Source: an uncultured Odoribacter sp. (GTDB lineage: Bacteria; Bacteroidota; Bacteroidia; Bacteroidales; Marinifilaceae). Taken from it: DNA of 43,099 nucleotides. The notes under the pieces are model-generated. The model was given only the letters and a program-made list of their open reading frames with translations, ran no database searches and was not told the origin of the DNA. The stretch covers positions 1 through 43,099 of the forward strand of contig CAJUQA010000022.1 of assembly GCA_910588375.1 (NCBI GenBank). The letters are read 5' to 3'. This document shows, one piece after another, positions 18,109-27,043 of the stretch; position 1 is the stretch's first letter, and the number at the start of each line of letters is the position of its first letter. Position numbers and translations under genes: made by a program.

Positions 18109-19488
18109 TTAGTACATATAATCCCATACGGGCAATTGTATCGGTTTGGTTTTCAAACTTGCTTTAGACTTTTCGTCCAAATATTTTTGGTGAATGACTA
18201 TCCGGAACATATATTCATCAAACCATTTATCGGTGAAAGTCAGATAACCGTTGTGCCCGTTATTACTTCCCCAACTGTTTTCAAATTCCCATTTCAGCGG
18301 TTGGTCCTGTTCGTCGGTATCACAGCCAATCAAAGTCATAGCGTGTGAAGAACCGCTTTGCCGGGTCAGTATCCGGGCTTTTTTGTCCATTTTGAGTTTC
18401 ACGCCTAAAAGCGATTCATAATCATACATTTCAGGATCCAGAATACCTGTTTCGCGTTGGAATTGTTTGCCGACGTCACAAGAGGCATACATCGCTTCAT
18501 TGTTTTTTATGGAAGCAAGGGCGGCTTTCTTGATGACATCGTTCGGCAAGTTCAGATATATCCAGTTGATACCTTCCTGAGAATTCCGGTAATTCTGGAT
18601 TTCATACACTTTGTAATACTCCCGCGTAGGGTCATTCATGATCATGATGTAGTTTTCAGGACTATAATCGGCCGGTGTGATCTCGTTATAGAATTGTTTG
18701 GGTGTATAGTTGGCCAGTTCTTTAATGTTTCCGTCTTTGTCTTTGAAACGCCAGGTAAATTCATGAGGCGGTTCTCCGAGGCAAAGAGCCAAAATGCGGT
18801 ATACTTCTTTCAGAATTTCTTTCTTGGCATTCTGCAACTCTTTGTTGCTTTTTCCTGCTGCAGCCATTTCACGAAGTGAATAACCTCCGGCTCTCAGTTT
18901 CTCATTGACCAGCGCAGTCATTTGGGAGGTATTGTTGGAATGTGCCGTTTCGGGCATCACTTCCTGAGGAACGACGCCGTATTTCTGTGCCACATTGTAA
19001 TATAGGTTCCATACACCGCCGTCATTGACAGGGGCTTTAAAATATTCACACACTTCCCGGTCCATAATATCCTTTTTACTTGTGGCGATGATATTTTCCA
19101 GGAACAGATTGGATTTTTCGAAAATATCCCAGAAATAGGTGAAATTGTGGGAAAAATCGAAAGCGTTCAGGTTGTATTTTTTCATGATGCCGGGACGCAA
19201 TACGTTCATGGAGGTAAACATCCAGCAACGTCCTGAACTCAACTGGTTGGTAATGCCTTTTACATCCACCCGGTATTTGAAATAATGGTCTACTTTCCCC
19301 TGCATTTCGCGGTTCAGCGCATTATCCCGGATATTTTTGTCATTGGTCAGGATATTCTGTATTGCCCGGGTTGGAGCGTCTTTCTTAAAACTGGATTGAA
19401 TCTCCTGCAAATCTTTTCCTGTGATGCTTTGCGCAAACACACCTGCGCCGAGCATGGTGAATAAAGCGGTAAAAATTTTTCTTTTCAT
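18109..19488 (-). CDS. Exported C1-family aminopeptidase (bleomycin hydrolase/PepC-like)
   Basis: 459 aa. A papain-fold cysteine peptidase of the PepC/bleomycin-hydrolase group, which trims residues from peptide N-termini. The catalytic Cys88 lies in SSGRCWMFTSMNVLRP. The catalytic His is in GSSHAMTLIGCD and the Asn in WEFENSWGSNNGHNGYL. The C-terminus (QLPVWDYMY) resembles the arm that enters the active-site cleft in this family. Unlike classical cytosolic PepC, it opens with a signal peptide (MKRKIFTALFTMLGAGVFAQ), so it likely acts in the periplasm or outside. It lies 30 nt downstream of lpdA on the same strand and may be co-transcribed, although no functional link is obvious. Confidence 0.92.
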   Translation of the reverse strand: MKRKIFTALFTMLGAGVFAQSITGKDLQEIQSSFKKDAPTRAIQNILTNDKNIRDNALNREMQGKVDHYFKYRVDVKGITNQLSSGRCWMFTSMNVLRPGIMKKYNLNAFDFSHNFTYFWDIFEKSNLFLENIIATSKKDIMDREVCEYFKAPVNDGGVWNLYYNVAQKYGVVPQEVMPETAHSNNTSQMTALVNEKLRAGGYSLREMAAAGKSNKELQNAKKEILKEVYRILALCLGEPPHEFTWRFKDKDGNIKELANYTPKQFYNEITPADYSPENYIMIMNDPTREYYKVYEIQNYRNSQEGINWIYLNLPNDVIKKAALASIKNNEAMYASCDVGKQFQRETGILDPEMYDYESLLGVKLKMDKKARILTRQSGSSHAMTLIGCDTDEQDQPLKWEFENSWGSNNGHNGYLTFTDKWFDEYMFRIVIHQKYLDEKSKASLKTKPIQLPVWDYMY

Positions 19489-19518
19489 CTTGTAGATATA
19501 TAGAATGGTTTATAAACA

Positions 19519-20910
19519 TTATAAATGAACAGCCTCCCCGTAAGCTGCAGCCGCGGCTTCCATGACAGCTTCGCTCATGGTCGGATGCGGGTGTATGGTT
19601 GTAATCAGGTTGTGTCCGGTTATTTTCTCTTTTCGGGCAACGACTAACTCGGCAATCATTTCAGTAACATTGGCGCCAACCAAATGGGCACCCAACAGCG
19701 TATTGTCGGCTGCATTGAAAATCAATTTTACAAACCCCTCATTTGCTCCGGCGGCACTGGCTTTACCGGAAGCTGTAAACGGAAATTTGCCGATTTTCAT
19801 CTCATAGCCGGCTTCTTGGGCTTTGGCTTCAGTCAGGCCGACGGAAGCTACTTCCGGTGATGTATAGGTACATCCGGGAATATTGCCGTAATCAATGGGG
19901 GCAGGTTGCAAACCGGCTATTTTCTCTACACAACAAAGAGCTTCAACTGAAGCCACATGGGCAAGAGCTGGGCCGTGCACAATGTCTCCGATGGCGTAGA
20001 CGCCTTCAATGTTGGTACGGTAAAAATCATCCACTTTGATTTTGCCTTTTTCTAATTCCACGCCCACTTCTTCCAGTCCCAGATTTTCTATGTTTGGAGT
20101 GATGCCGGCTGCCGAGAGTACAATTTCAGCTTCATGAATTTCAATTTCGTCTTTTTTATTGCGTATACTGACTTTCAGTAATTCGCCGGAGGTATCCACG
20201 CTTTCTACCGAGGATTTTACCATCACATCAATACCTGCCTTTTTGAAAGAACGTGCCACTTGTTTCGAAACCTCTTCATCTTCCACCGGTAGGATATTGG
20301 GCATAAATTCCACCAATGTGACTTTGGTTCCCATGGAGTTATAGAACCATGCCAGTTCCGAGCCGATTGCTCCGGAACCTACCACTAACATCGATGCAGG
20401 TTTGTGGTCTAATGTCAGGGCTTGTCGGTAGCCGATAATCCTTTTGCCATCCTGAGGGATGGCAGGTAGTTCACGGGAACGGGCTCCGGTCGCCAGAATG
20501 ATATGCCGAGCTTCATAAACATCGCTTGTACCTTCAGGATGTTCCACACGGACTTTTTTATCTGGGAGCAGCCGGCCTTGACCGGAAAGGACGGTGATGT
20601 TATTCTTTTTGAACAGATATTGAATGCCTTTACTCATTTTATCGGCAACACCCCGGCTGCGGGCAATAATTGCGGGAAAATCGGGTTCCGCTTGAGCTAT
20701 TGTCACACCGTAAGCTTCGGCGTGCCGGGCGTAGTCGAGCACCTGGGCTGATTTTAACAGGGATTTGGTCGGAATGCATCCCCAATTAAGGCATATTCCC
20801 CCTAATTCTCCTTTTTCAACGACGGCTACCTGTAAACCTAATTGTGCTGCTCTGATGGCGGCAACATATCCTCCGGGACCGCTCCCGATGACAATTAAAT
20901 CGAAACTCAT
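19519..20910 (-). CDS. lpdA: Dihydrolipoyl dehydrogenase (E3)
   Basis: 463 aa. FAD flavoenzyme that reoxidises dihydrolipoamide with NAD in 2-oxoacid dehydrogenase complexes or the glycine cleavage system. The FAD-binding motif GSGPGGYVAA is at 9-18. The redox-active pair Cys40/Cys45 lies in GGICLNWGCIPTKSL. The NAD-binding GSGAIGSELAWFYNSMG is in the middle, and YAIGDIVHGPALAHVAS follows. The C-terminal active-site His-Glu motif is HPHPTMSEAVMEA. No E1/E2 or glycine-cleavage genes are in the window, so its partner complex must be elsewhere. A strong promoter precedes it. Confidence 0.95.
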   Translation of the reverse strand: MSFDLIVIGSGPGGYVAAIRAAQLGLQVAVVEKGELGGICLNWGCIPTKSLLKSAQVLDYARHAEAYGVTIAQAEPDFPAIIARSRGVADKMSKGIQYLFKKNNITVLSGQGRLLPDKKVRVEHPEGTSDVYEARHIILATGARSRELPAIPQDGKRIIGYRQALTLDHKPASMLVVGSGAIGSELAWFYNSMGTKVTLVEFMPNILPVEDEEVSKQVARSFKKAGIDVMVKSSVESVDTSGELLKVSIRNKKDEIEIHEAEIVLSAAGITPNIENLGLEEVGVELEKGKIKVDDFYRTNIEGVYAIGDIVHGPALAHVASVEALCCVEKIAGLQPAPIDYGNIPGCTYTSPEVASVGLTEAKAQEAGYEMKIGKFPFTASGKASAAGANEGFVKLIFNAADNTLLGAHLVGANVTEMIAELVVARKEKITGHNLITTIHPHPTMSEAVMEAAAAAYGEAVHL

Positions 20911-20954
20911 ATCTCTGTTGTTTTGAATATTGTTTGCATATTTCTGCTTTTATA

Positions 20955-20986
20955 CAAAAATATTGAAAATCTTTTAAATACACAAA
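20955..20986 (-). promoter_or_regulatory. Promoter of lpdA
   Basis: Leftward reading shows TTTG (20986-20983), a 20-nt gap, then TATTTTTG (20962-20955). This is an almost ideal Bacteroidetes promoter, 44 nt upstream of the start codon. Confidence 0.75.
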
Positions 20987-21079
20987 GGTCCCGTTAGATA
21001 CTTCTTGCGACCAATGTATATCCAACTCATATTTAAATCCGATTTTTTCTTAGCGATACTTATGAGACAGAATAGCAGT

Positions 21080-21892
21080 TTATCGAAATATTTTTTTCCC
21101 GATGCGGGCGATAATAAAGAAAAACAGGAAACAGACAACAATACTGGCTCCGGAAGGAAGATTCAGAAGTGCCGAAATGAAAAGTCCGATTAGGGAACCG
21201 GCACTGCTGATGATAGCGGAAGCGATAAGCAGTTGTTTGAAATTTTTATAAAACAGACCGGCGATAGCCTGAGGAATCGTTAAATAGGAAATTACCAGGA
21301 TAATTCCGGCTAGTTTCATACAAAACACTACACATAAGGCGATAATCACTGAAATGCTGATGTCGATGCGGTGAATCGGAAGATGGTGGGTGTGGCTGTA
21401 TTCTTTGTCGAAAGCGATATAAAAAAGCGGGCGGTAAAAGAAAATGAAAAACAGTAGAATACCCAGACAGAGCAGTCCTGATAAAAGAATTTGTTCGTGG
21501 GTGACCGTTAGAATGTTACCAAACAGATAGGACATTAGATTGGGAGCATATCCCGGTGAAAGATAAATAAACAGAATACCGATAGCCATGCCTGCGGACC
21601 AAAAGATACCGATAAGCGAATCTTCCCTTATTTTTTTGTTTTCCGACAACCAGAGGATTCCTAAAGCCGAAGCGACGGCAAAAAGGGTGGCTCCTGTCAT
21701 GGGAGAAAATCCGAGGAAATAAGAAATTCCCAAACCACCGAATGAAGCGTGCGTGATACCTCCGCTGATAAACACCATGCGTTTGGCTACGATATACGTT
21801 CCGACGAGTCCGCAGCTGATACCGATAACTAACGTGCTTATAAAAGCGTTCTGGAAAAAATCGTATTGTAATAATTCCAACATATTACTCAT
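21080..21892 (-). CDS. znuB: Metal (zinc/manganese-type) ABC transporter permease
   Basis: 270 aa, integral membrane permease of the ABC-3 family with about eight hydrophobic segments. It opens with LLQYDFFQNAFISTLVIGI and carries the family blocks GTYIVAKRMVFISGGITHASFGGLGI and VISYLTIPQAIAGLF. It forms the inner-membrane channel for metal delivered by the binding protein. Its start overlaps the end of the ATPase gene by 8 nt, indicating coupled translation. The symbol is by family; manganese or iron specificity cannot be excluded. Confidence 0.85.
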   Translation of the reverse strand: MSNMLELLQYDFFQNAFISTLVIGISCGLVGTYIVAKRMVFISGGITHASFGGLGISYFLGFSPMTGATLFAVASALGILWLSENKKIREDSLIGIFWSAGMAIGILFIYLSPGYAPNLMSYLFGNILTVTHEQILLSGLLCLGILLFFIFFYRPLFYIAFDKEYSHTHHLPIHRIDISISVIIALCVVFCMKLAGIILVISYLTIPQAIAGLFYKNFKQLLIASAIISSAGSLIGLFISALLNLPSGASIVVCFLFFFIIARIGKKIFR

Positions 21893-22625
21893 GATTGGTT
21901 AGTACCCGGTGAGGAATCTGTCCGTGCGAAATCAGTTCGATAGGACAATGGTAGGATTTTAATTGTTCCGGGGAAATGAGGTTTGAATGATGGTAATGCA
22001 ATCCCCGATTTACACATGCAATGGTTTTGACATACGAACAAATCGTTCCCAAATCGTGTGAAACCATGATGATACTTAACGTTTGATTCAATTCCCGGAG
22101 GATATTGTATAGTTCTTGTTCAAAATCACAATCAACATATGTGGTTGGTTCATCCAGAATCAACAGTTGGGGAGAGGAAACAATTGCACGGCAGAGAAAA
22201 ACCCGTTGCATCTGTCCGCCCGATAATTCTCCGATGGGGGTATTCAGGTGATGCCCCATTCCGTATTTTTCCAACAACATTTTTGCTTTCTTCCGGTCTT
22301 CCCGTGTATAACGTCCGGTCAATCCCTTTTCAGATAATAGACCGGAAAGGACAACTTCAGTGACATTGATGGGAAAATTCCGGTCAAAGCGGTTGTTTTG
22401 CGGGAGATAACCGAAAAGATTATGTTTGGAACGGTAATAAACAACCTCCCCCTTTTCCGGTTTCAGCAAGCCTAAAATAATTTTCAACAACGTAGTTTTG
22501 CCTCCTCCGTTGGGACCGATGACCCCGATAAAATCTTTTTCGTTGACTTGCAGATTGACATCTTCCAATACGGGATGTCCTTCATAACCGGCAGTGACAT
22601 GCTTTAGCTCTAAAATCGTATCCAT
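21885..22625 (-). CDS. znuC: Metal ABC transporter ATP-binding protein
   Basis: 246 aa. ABC ATPase with Walker A GPNGGGKTTLLK (~37-48), Q-loop GYLPQNNRFD, signature LSGGQMQRVFLCRAI, Walker B LLILDEPTTYVD and switch His in VSHDLG. The opening ELKHVTAGYEGHPVLEDVNL is typical of the zinc/manganese uptake group. It powers the permease encoded in the overlapping downstream gene. The C-terminal tail (residues ~205-246) is slightly longer than the minimal domain and contains several His residues (HYHHS). Confidence 0.9.
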   Translation of the reverse strand: MDTILELKHVTAGYEGHPVLEDVNLQVNEKDFIGVIGPNGGGKTTLLKIILGLLKPEKGEVVYYRSKHNLFGYLPQNNRFDRNFPINVTEVVLSGLLSEKGLTGRYTREDRKKAKMLLEKYGMGHHLNTPIGELSGGQMQRVFLCRAIVSSPQLLILDEPTTYVDCDFEQELYNILRELNQTLSIIMVSHDLGTICSYVKTIACVNRGLHYHHSNLISPEQLKSYHCPIELISHGQIPHRVLTNHE

Positions 22626-22643
22626 ACCTTCCTTTCTTGTCGG

Positions 22644-23519
22644 TTATTCTGATAAGTTTTCTTTGAATACCTGGAGTAAATGATTCATTTCTTCCAGCCA
22701 GTTCTCATTCAGAGGATCGATAGGTACGATCTTGCTATTGGTGGAGCGGGCAATTGCTTCTGCATTCTGTATGTCGAACTGTTTTTGGATGAATACAATG
22801 GAAATCTCTTTTTCCCGGGCTTTGTCTATCAGGTTTTTTAAGTGAGTGGGATTCGGCTCCTTGCCTTCGTCTTCAATGGAAATTTGTTCCATTCCATAGT
22901 CATGGGCGAAATAAGTCAATGCAGGGTGATAAATGAGGAAAGATTTGTTTTTCTTCGCCGCCAGGATTTTTTCCGCTTCTTGTGCAAAAGTGTCAATGTC
23001 TTTCTCTAATTCTCTGTAATTTGCTCTAAAAAACTCCTCTTTGTCAGGATATTTTTGGGACAGGGTTTCTAAAATTTGCCGACTGATATGTTTGGCATAC
23101 GCAGGTGACAGCCAGATATGGGGATCCACGCTTTTGTGGGAATGGGCATGTGAATGTCCACAGCTTCCTTCTATGAGTTCCACCCCCTCCGAATGGCTGA
23201 TTAACAGAATTTCCGGTTTGTTTTTTAATACGGGATATAGGTGGGTCGTTTCAAAGGGTAAATAACCGACGGCAAAGCAAATATCACTGTCATATAATTT
23301 TTTCAATTGTCCGCTATTGAGATCGCAAGTGGCCGGATTCATTCCGGGGGGGATCATGACGTTGACTTCTGCAAAATCTTTGGCGATACGTTCGGTAAAG
23401 TATTTTTGCGGGAGTATGCTGACGCTCACGATGGGCTTTTTTGTTTGTGGTGTGCGGCAGGAACATAGCCCGACAAATATTAAAAAAATCAGTCCGGTCG
23501 TTTTGAACGGGATATTCAT
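22644..23519 (-). CDS. znuA: Metal-binding lipoprotein of the ZnuA/TroA (cluster A-I) family
   Basis: 291 aa. Periplasmic or membrane-tethered binding protein that hands metal to the ABC transporter. A lipobox LCSC gives lipidated Cys21. Metal ligands are visible as His in DPHIWLSP, His in LIYHPALTYFAHDYG and Asp in PIDPLNENW. A His-rich loop, CGHSHAHSHKSVD, sits just before the first ligand; such a loop is typical of zinc-type rather than manganese-type proteins. First gene of znuA-znuC-znuB, 18 nt before the ATPase gene. Zinc specificity is inferred from that loop. Confidence 0.88.
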   Translation of the reverse strand: MNIPFKTTGLIFLIFVGLCSCRTPQTKKPIVSVSILPQKYFTERIAKDFAEVNVMIPPGMNPATCDLNSGQLKKLYDSDICFAVGYLPFETTHLYPVLKNKPEILLISHSEGVELIEGSCGHSHAHSHKSVDPHIWLSPAYAKHISRQILETLSQKYPDKEEFFRANYRELEKDIDTFAQEAEKILAAKKNKSFLIYHPALTYFAHDYGMEQISIEDEGKEPNPTHLKNLIDKAREKEISIVFIQKQFDIQNAEAIARSTNSKIVPIDPLNENWLEEMNHLLQVFKENLSE

Positions 23520-23545
23520 GGAGTTGCGGATTTATATTTCGGGTA

Positions 23546-23553
23546 CAAAGATA
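23546..23553 (-). promoter_or_regulatory. -7 box of the znuA operon
   Basis: Leftward reading gives TATCTTTG, a perfect TAnnTTTG, 26 nt upstream of the znuA ATG, so the leader is very short. The -33 region has no clear TTTG. No Zur-type palindrome was recognised. Confidence 0.55.
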
Positions 23554-23581
23554 CGGCTTTAATCCGATTCCGGTATAAAAA

Positions 23582-23620
23582 AATACACTCCAAAAGTTGA
23601 AAATGCTTTCGGAGTGTATT
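23582..23620 (-). terminator. Intrinsic terminator of the tricorn-like protease gene
   Basis: AATACACTCC (23582-23591) pairs with GGAGTGTATT (23611-23620). The stem extends inward with one mismatch. Read leftward it runs into TTTTTTT. It begins 20 nt past the stop of the protease gene and just upstream of the znuA promoter. Confidence 0.8.
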
Positions 23621-23640
23621 AAAAAAATCAATTCGGCGCC

Positions 23641-26600
23641 TTATTTCTGAAGGTCTTCCAACAAGCTCTTGACGGTGGCTTCCAATTGTAAGTCACGTCC
23701 CTGGATGGCTGAGGCCGGATCGTTGTTTACCTTGATATCCGGTTCCAATTGCAGGTTTTCCAGATAGCGTCCCTGGTTGTCTTTCATACCTACTTCCGGA
23801 ATACCGAATACCAATGTCGGGTCCTGTTGGGTTTCCCACCATACGGCGGTCATTGTTCCCGGAACAGGCATACCGACCAATTTACCGATACCGAGTTCCT
23901 TGTACACCCAAGGGAAACCGTGGGCGTTGCTGTAGTTCCCTTCACTCATAATGACTGCAGAAGGTTTGGTCCATTGGGCAAAAGGATCTTGGCCGATATA
24001 TTGTCCACGGGGAAGGAATTCTGCAAACTTCTTGCCGCTCAACATATTGACAAGGTCTTCATGCAACCAGCCGCCGCCATTGAAACGGGTATCTAAAATG
24101 ATGGCTTCTTTGTTGCGGTAACGGCCGAAAATTTCAGAATAGATTTCCCGGAAGCTCTGACTGTTCATACCTTTGATATGTACATAGCCGATTTTGCCGT
24201 CCGACAGTTTTTCTACCAATTCTTTGCGTTGTTTCACCCATCTGTCATAAAGCAGGTTGTTTTGTGAACCCTGTGAAATAGCCTTCACATATTCGGACCA
24301 GCGTTCTTTGGTCGTGGGATTATACAGGCTTAGATAAACCCGTTTCCCGCTTTGATTATTTAATAATCCGAAATAATCTTCTCCGGCTTTAACAGGCTGG
24401 TTGTTGATTTTTTCGATAATGACTCCGGCTTTGATTTTGGTCTTGGCATTGTTCAGGGGACCTTTTTCAATGACTTCTTTAATTTTTAAACCGTCGCCTT
24501 TATACTCCGGATCATAGAAAGCGCCTAAGGCTGCCGTTTGCGGAGCACGGTTGTAACCGTAATAACGGGCTCCTGTGTGGGAAGCATTTAATTCTCCTAA
24601 TAATTCCCCCAAAGCTTCTGCGAAATCATGATTGTTGTTGATGTGGGGCAGGAAGCGTTTGTATTCTTTCTTATAGAAGTTCCAGTCCACGTTATGAATG
24701 GCAGGATCGTAGAACTTGTCAACCACCTGTTGCCAGGCATGGTCGAAAATATATTCTCTTTCCTGTGGCTTTTTCAGTTCCATTTCTGCTGTGTATGTAA
24801 CCGGAGTTACTTTGCCGCTATTAATGTCGATTTTGGAAATTTGTCCGCCGGCAAGCAGAAACAGGTTTTTACCTTCCTTGTCCATTTCCAGCGCGCCGCC
24901 CCATTTGTTCAGTTTTGACAGGATGCGGGTGCTTCCTTCTTTGAAATCGCGAACCCACAGGTCATACCCTCCTTCAAAGCTGGCAAGGTAGTACAGTTTG
25001 TTTCCGTCTTTGGTAAGAACGGCATCACCTAAATTGGAGGAGTTGATTGTCAAACGGGCAATGCGGTCTTCCAGATTGGTGAAATCGATGGTAAGTTCCG
25101 GAAGTTTATTGGTCTCTTCTTTTTTCTTCTCCTCTTTCTTCTTGTTGTCTTTTTTCTCTTCTTTAGCCGGAGTCTCTTTTTTCAATTCCTTGGCTAAAGC
25201 AGATTCCTCTTTATTCATTTTGAATTCATCCCAGGCTTCCGGATCAAGGAACATAGCATATACATCATAGTGGGCACCCCAGCTTCCATGACTGCGGTAT
25301 CCGGCCCGGTCGGAATGCCAGATAATGGCTTTGCCGTCCATCATCCATTTCGGAGCGGCGTCGCTGTAACCGCTGTTCGTTAGGTTATGGATTTCCTGGC
25401 TGCCGTCCGCTTTCACTAAAGCGACATCCGTGTTTTGCCATCCGCCTTTTTCAAAATATTTGGCTAAGATCCATTTCCCGTCAGGTGACCACTGATACCA
25501 TTGGTCGCCGTCTGCATATGAATAATTGTATTTTCCGGGTAAAACGGTGCGTACCTTTTTGCTCTTCAAATTAATGACTTTGATTTCGGTCCGGTTTTCG
25601 AGGAAAGCCACTTCTTTGCCGTCCGGGGAAAATTGAGGTTCGAATTGTGCATTTTCACTTTTGGTCAATTGTTCTTCCTTAATCTCTTTGGCATAAGTAA
25701 ACAATTTGTCGGTGCTGTCGGCTAAGGTCGCCGTATAAATGTTCCAATTGCCGTCCCGTTCCCCGGCATATACCAATGTCCGTCCGTCCGGAGAGAAGCT
25801 GACGGAACGTTCCTGACTGGCAGTGTTAGTGATACGTTTGGTCGTATTATATTCTACGGACGTAACAAAAACATCTCCGCGTACAATAAAGGCAATTTCC
25901 TTGCCATTGGGAGAGAGGGCTATTTCTCTGGCACCGCTGCCCATGTTAGTGGGAGTTACCTGTTGTTCTATCTGGTCTCCGACAATACTTACATTCAGCT
26001 TCTTAGGTTGTTCTCCTTCTTTCAGCGTGTAAATTTCTCCGTTAAAGAAATAACATAACGTCCCGTTATTGGCTTTGGTGAGGAAACGAACGGGATGTTT
26101 GCTGTGTTTGGTAATTTGTTTGGCGGCTTTCGGATTGTTCACCGGCATTTTGCAGATATTGAAATCACCGAAACGTTCGCTCAGGAAATAGATATTTTCT
26201 TCGTTTTCAGCAAACACGGGATTGCGGTCTTCCACTTCCTGTTGAGTGAGGTTAGTGAATTTTCCCGTTTTCAAGTCATACATCCACACATCCCGGGTGA
26301 TGGAAGATTTGTGGTGTTTTCTCCATTCATCTTCATATCCTTTTTTATCATGATAGATGATTTTGTCCCCTTTTTTGTTGAATTGGATATTATAGGCATC
26401 GAAAGTAAGAAACTGTTCCGGCCTTCCTCCATTCAGATCCACGGCATATACTTGAGAACTGGAAGGAAATTGCGTATAACCTGCATCAGGCAATAGGTAA
26501 GCTTGATAAAGTACTTTCTTGCCATCCGGAGTAAAAGTGATGGGGACTTCGGAAGTTGAATTCCAGGTCAGACGTTTCGGAGTGCCTCCCGTTGCATCGA

Positions 26601-26883
26601 CAATATATACATCCATCCCTCCTTCTCGGTCGGAAGCGAAAGCGATCTTTTTGCTGTCGGGTGACCACACGGCCTGGCCGTCATAAGCAGGATGAGTCGT
26701 TAGTTGGGTGGCACGTCCGCCTTCACTGCTGACAGTGTAGATGTCACCTTTGTAATTGAAAGCAATGGTCTTTCCATCCGGGGAAATTGCCGGATAACGC
26801 ATCCATAAAGCGTTGCCTTGTGCCCATACTCCTGAGACTGTCAGAAGCAGGGCCAGGGTGATTGTACTTTTTAAAATACTCAT
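23641..26883 (-). CDS. Exported tricorn-like S41 protease with N-terminal beta-propeller
   Basis: 1080 aa from the ATG at 26883; an upstream in-frame ATG at 26940 would place 19 residues before the signal peptide and is less likely. The signal peptide is SILKSTITLALLLTVSGVWAQ in content. The propeller has repeated TolB/WD-like motifs (ISPDGKTIAF, WSPDSKKIAF, FSPDGRTLVY, LSPNGKEIAF, FSPDGKEVAF). A Lys/Glu-rich linker follows, then a second propeller-like part, a PDZ-like segment (IKAGVIIEKINNQPVKAGED) and the S41 peptidase domain. His769 (NASHTG) and Ser985 (NYSNAHGF) match the tricorn catalytic His and Ser. The residue after that Ser is Asn, where archaeal tricorn has Asp. Likely degrades peptides in the periplasm or at the surface. 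It is a single gene with its own terminator. Confidence 0.9.
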   Translation of the reverse strand: MSILKSTITLALLLTVSGVWAQGNALWMRYPAISPDGKTIAFNYKGDIYTVSSEGGRATQLTTHPAYDGQAVWSPDSKKIAFASDREGGMDVYIVDATGGTPKRLTWNSTSEVPITFTPDGKKVLYQAYLLPDAGYTQFPSSSQVYAVDLNGGRPEQFLTFDAYNIQFNKKGDKIIYHDKKGYEDEWRKHHKSSITRDVWMYDLKTGKFTNLTQQEVEDRNPVFAENEENIYFLSERFGDFNICKMPVNNPKAAKQITKHSKHPVRFLTKANNGTLCYFFNGEIYTLKEGEQPKKLNVSIVGDQIEQQVTPTNMGSGAREIALSPNGKEIAFIVRGDVFVTSVEYNTTKRITNTASQERSVSFSPDGRTLVYAGERDGNWNIYTATLADSTDKLFTYAKEIKEEQLTKSENAQFEPQFSPDGKEVAFLENRTEIKVINLKSKKVRTVLPGKYNYSYADGDQWYQWSPDGKWILAKYFEKGGWQNTDVALVKADGSQEIHNLTNSGYSDAAPKWMMDGKAIIWHSDRAGYRSHGSWGAHYDVYAMFLDPEAWDEFKMNKEESALAKELKKETPAKEEKKDNKKKEEKKKEETNKLPELTIDFTNLEDRIARLTINSSNLGDAVLTKDGNKLYYLASFEGGYDLWVRDFKEGSTRILSKLNKWGGALEMDKEGKNLFLLAGGQISKIDINSGKVTPVTYTAEMELKKPQEREYIFDHAWQQVVDKFYDPAIHNVDWNFYKKEYKRFLPHINNNHDFAEALGELLGELNASHTGARYYGYNRAPQTAALGAFYDPEYKGDGLKIKEVIEKGPLNNAKTKIKAGVIIEKINNQPVKAGEDYFGLLNNQSGKRVYLSLYNPTTKERWSEYVKAISQGSQNNLLYDRWVKQRKELVEKLSDGKIGYVHIKGMNSQSFREIYSEIFGRYRNKEAIILDTRFNGGGWLHEDLVNMLSGKKFAEFLPRGQYIGQDPFAQWTKPSAVIMSEGNYSNAHGFPWVYKELGIGKLVGMPVPGTMTAVWWETQQDPTLVFGIPEVGMKDNQGRYLENLQLEPDIKVNNDPASAIQGRDLQLEATVKSLLEDLQK

Positions 26884-27019
26884 TGTTCTTGGGATTAATA
26901 AATGATATAATTGGATGTAAATATAACTCTTTTTTCTCATCGGACAGAGGAAGGAAAGTTTTTAAGAAATAATTAATATTTGGGAAATAGTTCGAATGAT
27001 AGGGGAGAAAGAAATAAAA

Positions 27020-27039
27020 AAACGCCCCGGAGGGCGTTT
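27020..27039 (-). terminator. Intrinsic terminator of the etfB-etfA-acyl-CoA dehydrogenase operon
   Basis: AAACGCCC/GGGCGTTT, 8-bp GC-rich stem with a CGGA tetraloop. Leftward it is followed by a T run. It lies 5 nt beyond the dehydrogenase stop. Confidence 0.9.
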
Positions 27040-27043
27040 CTGT

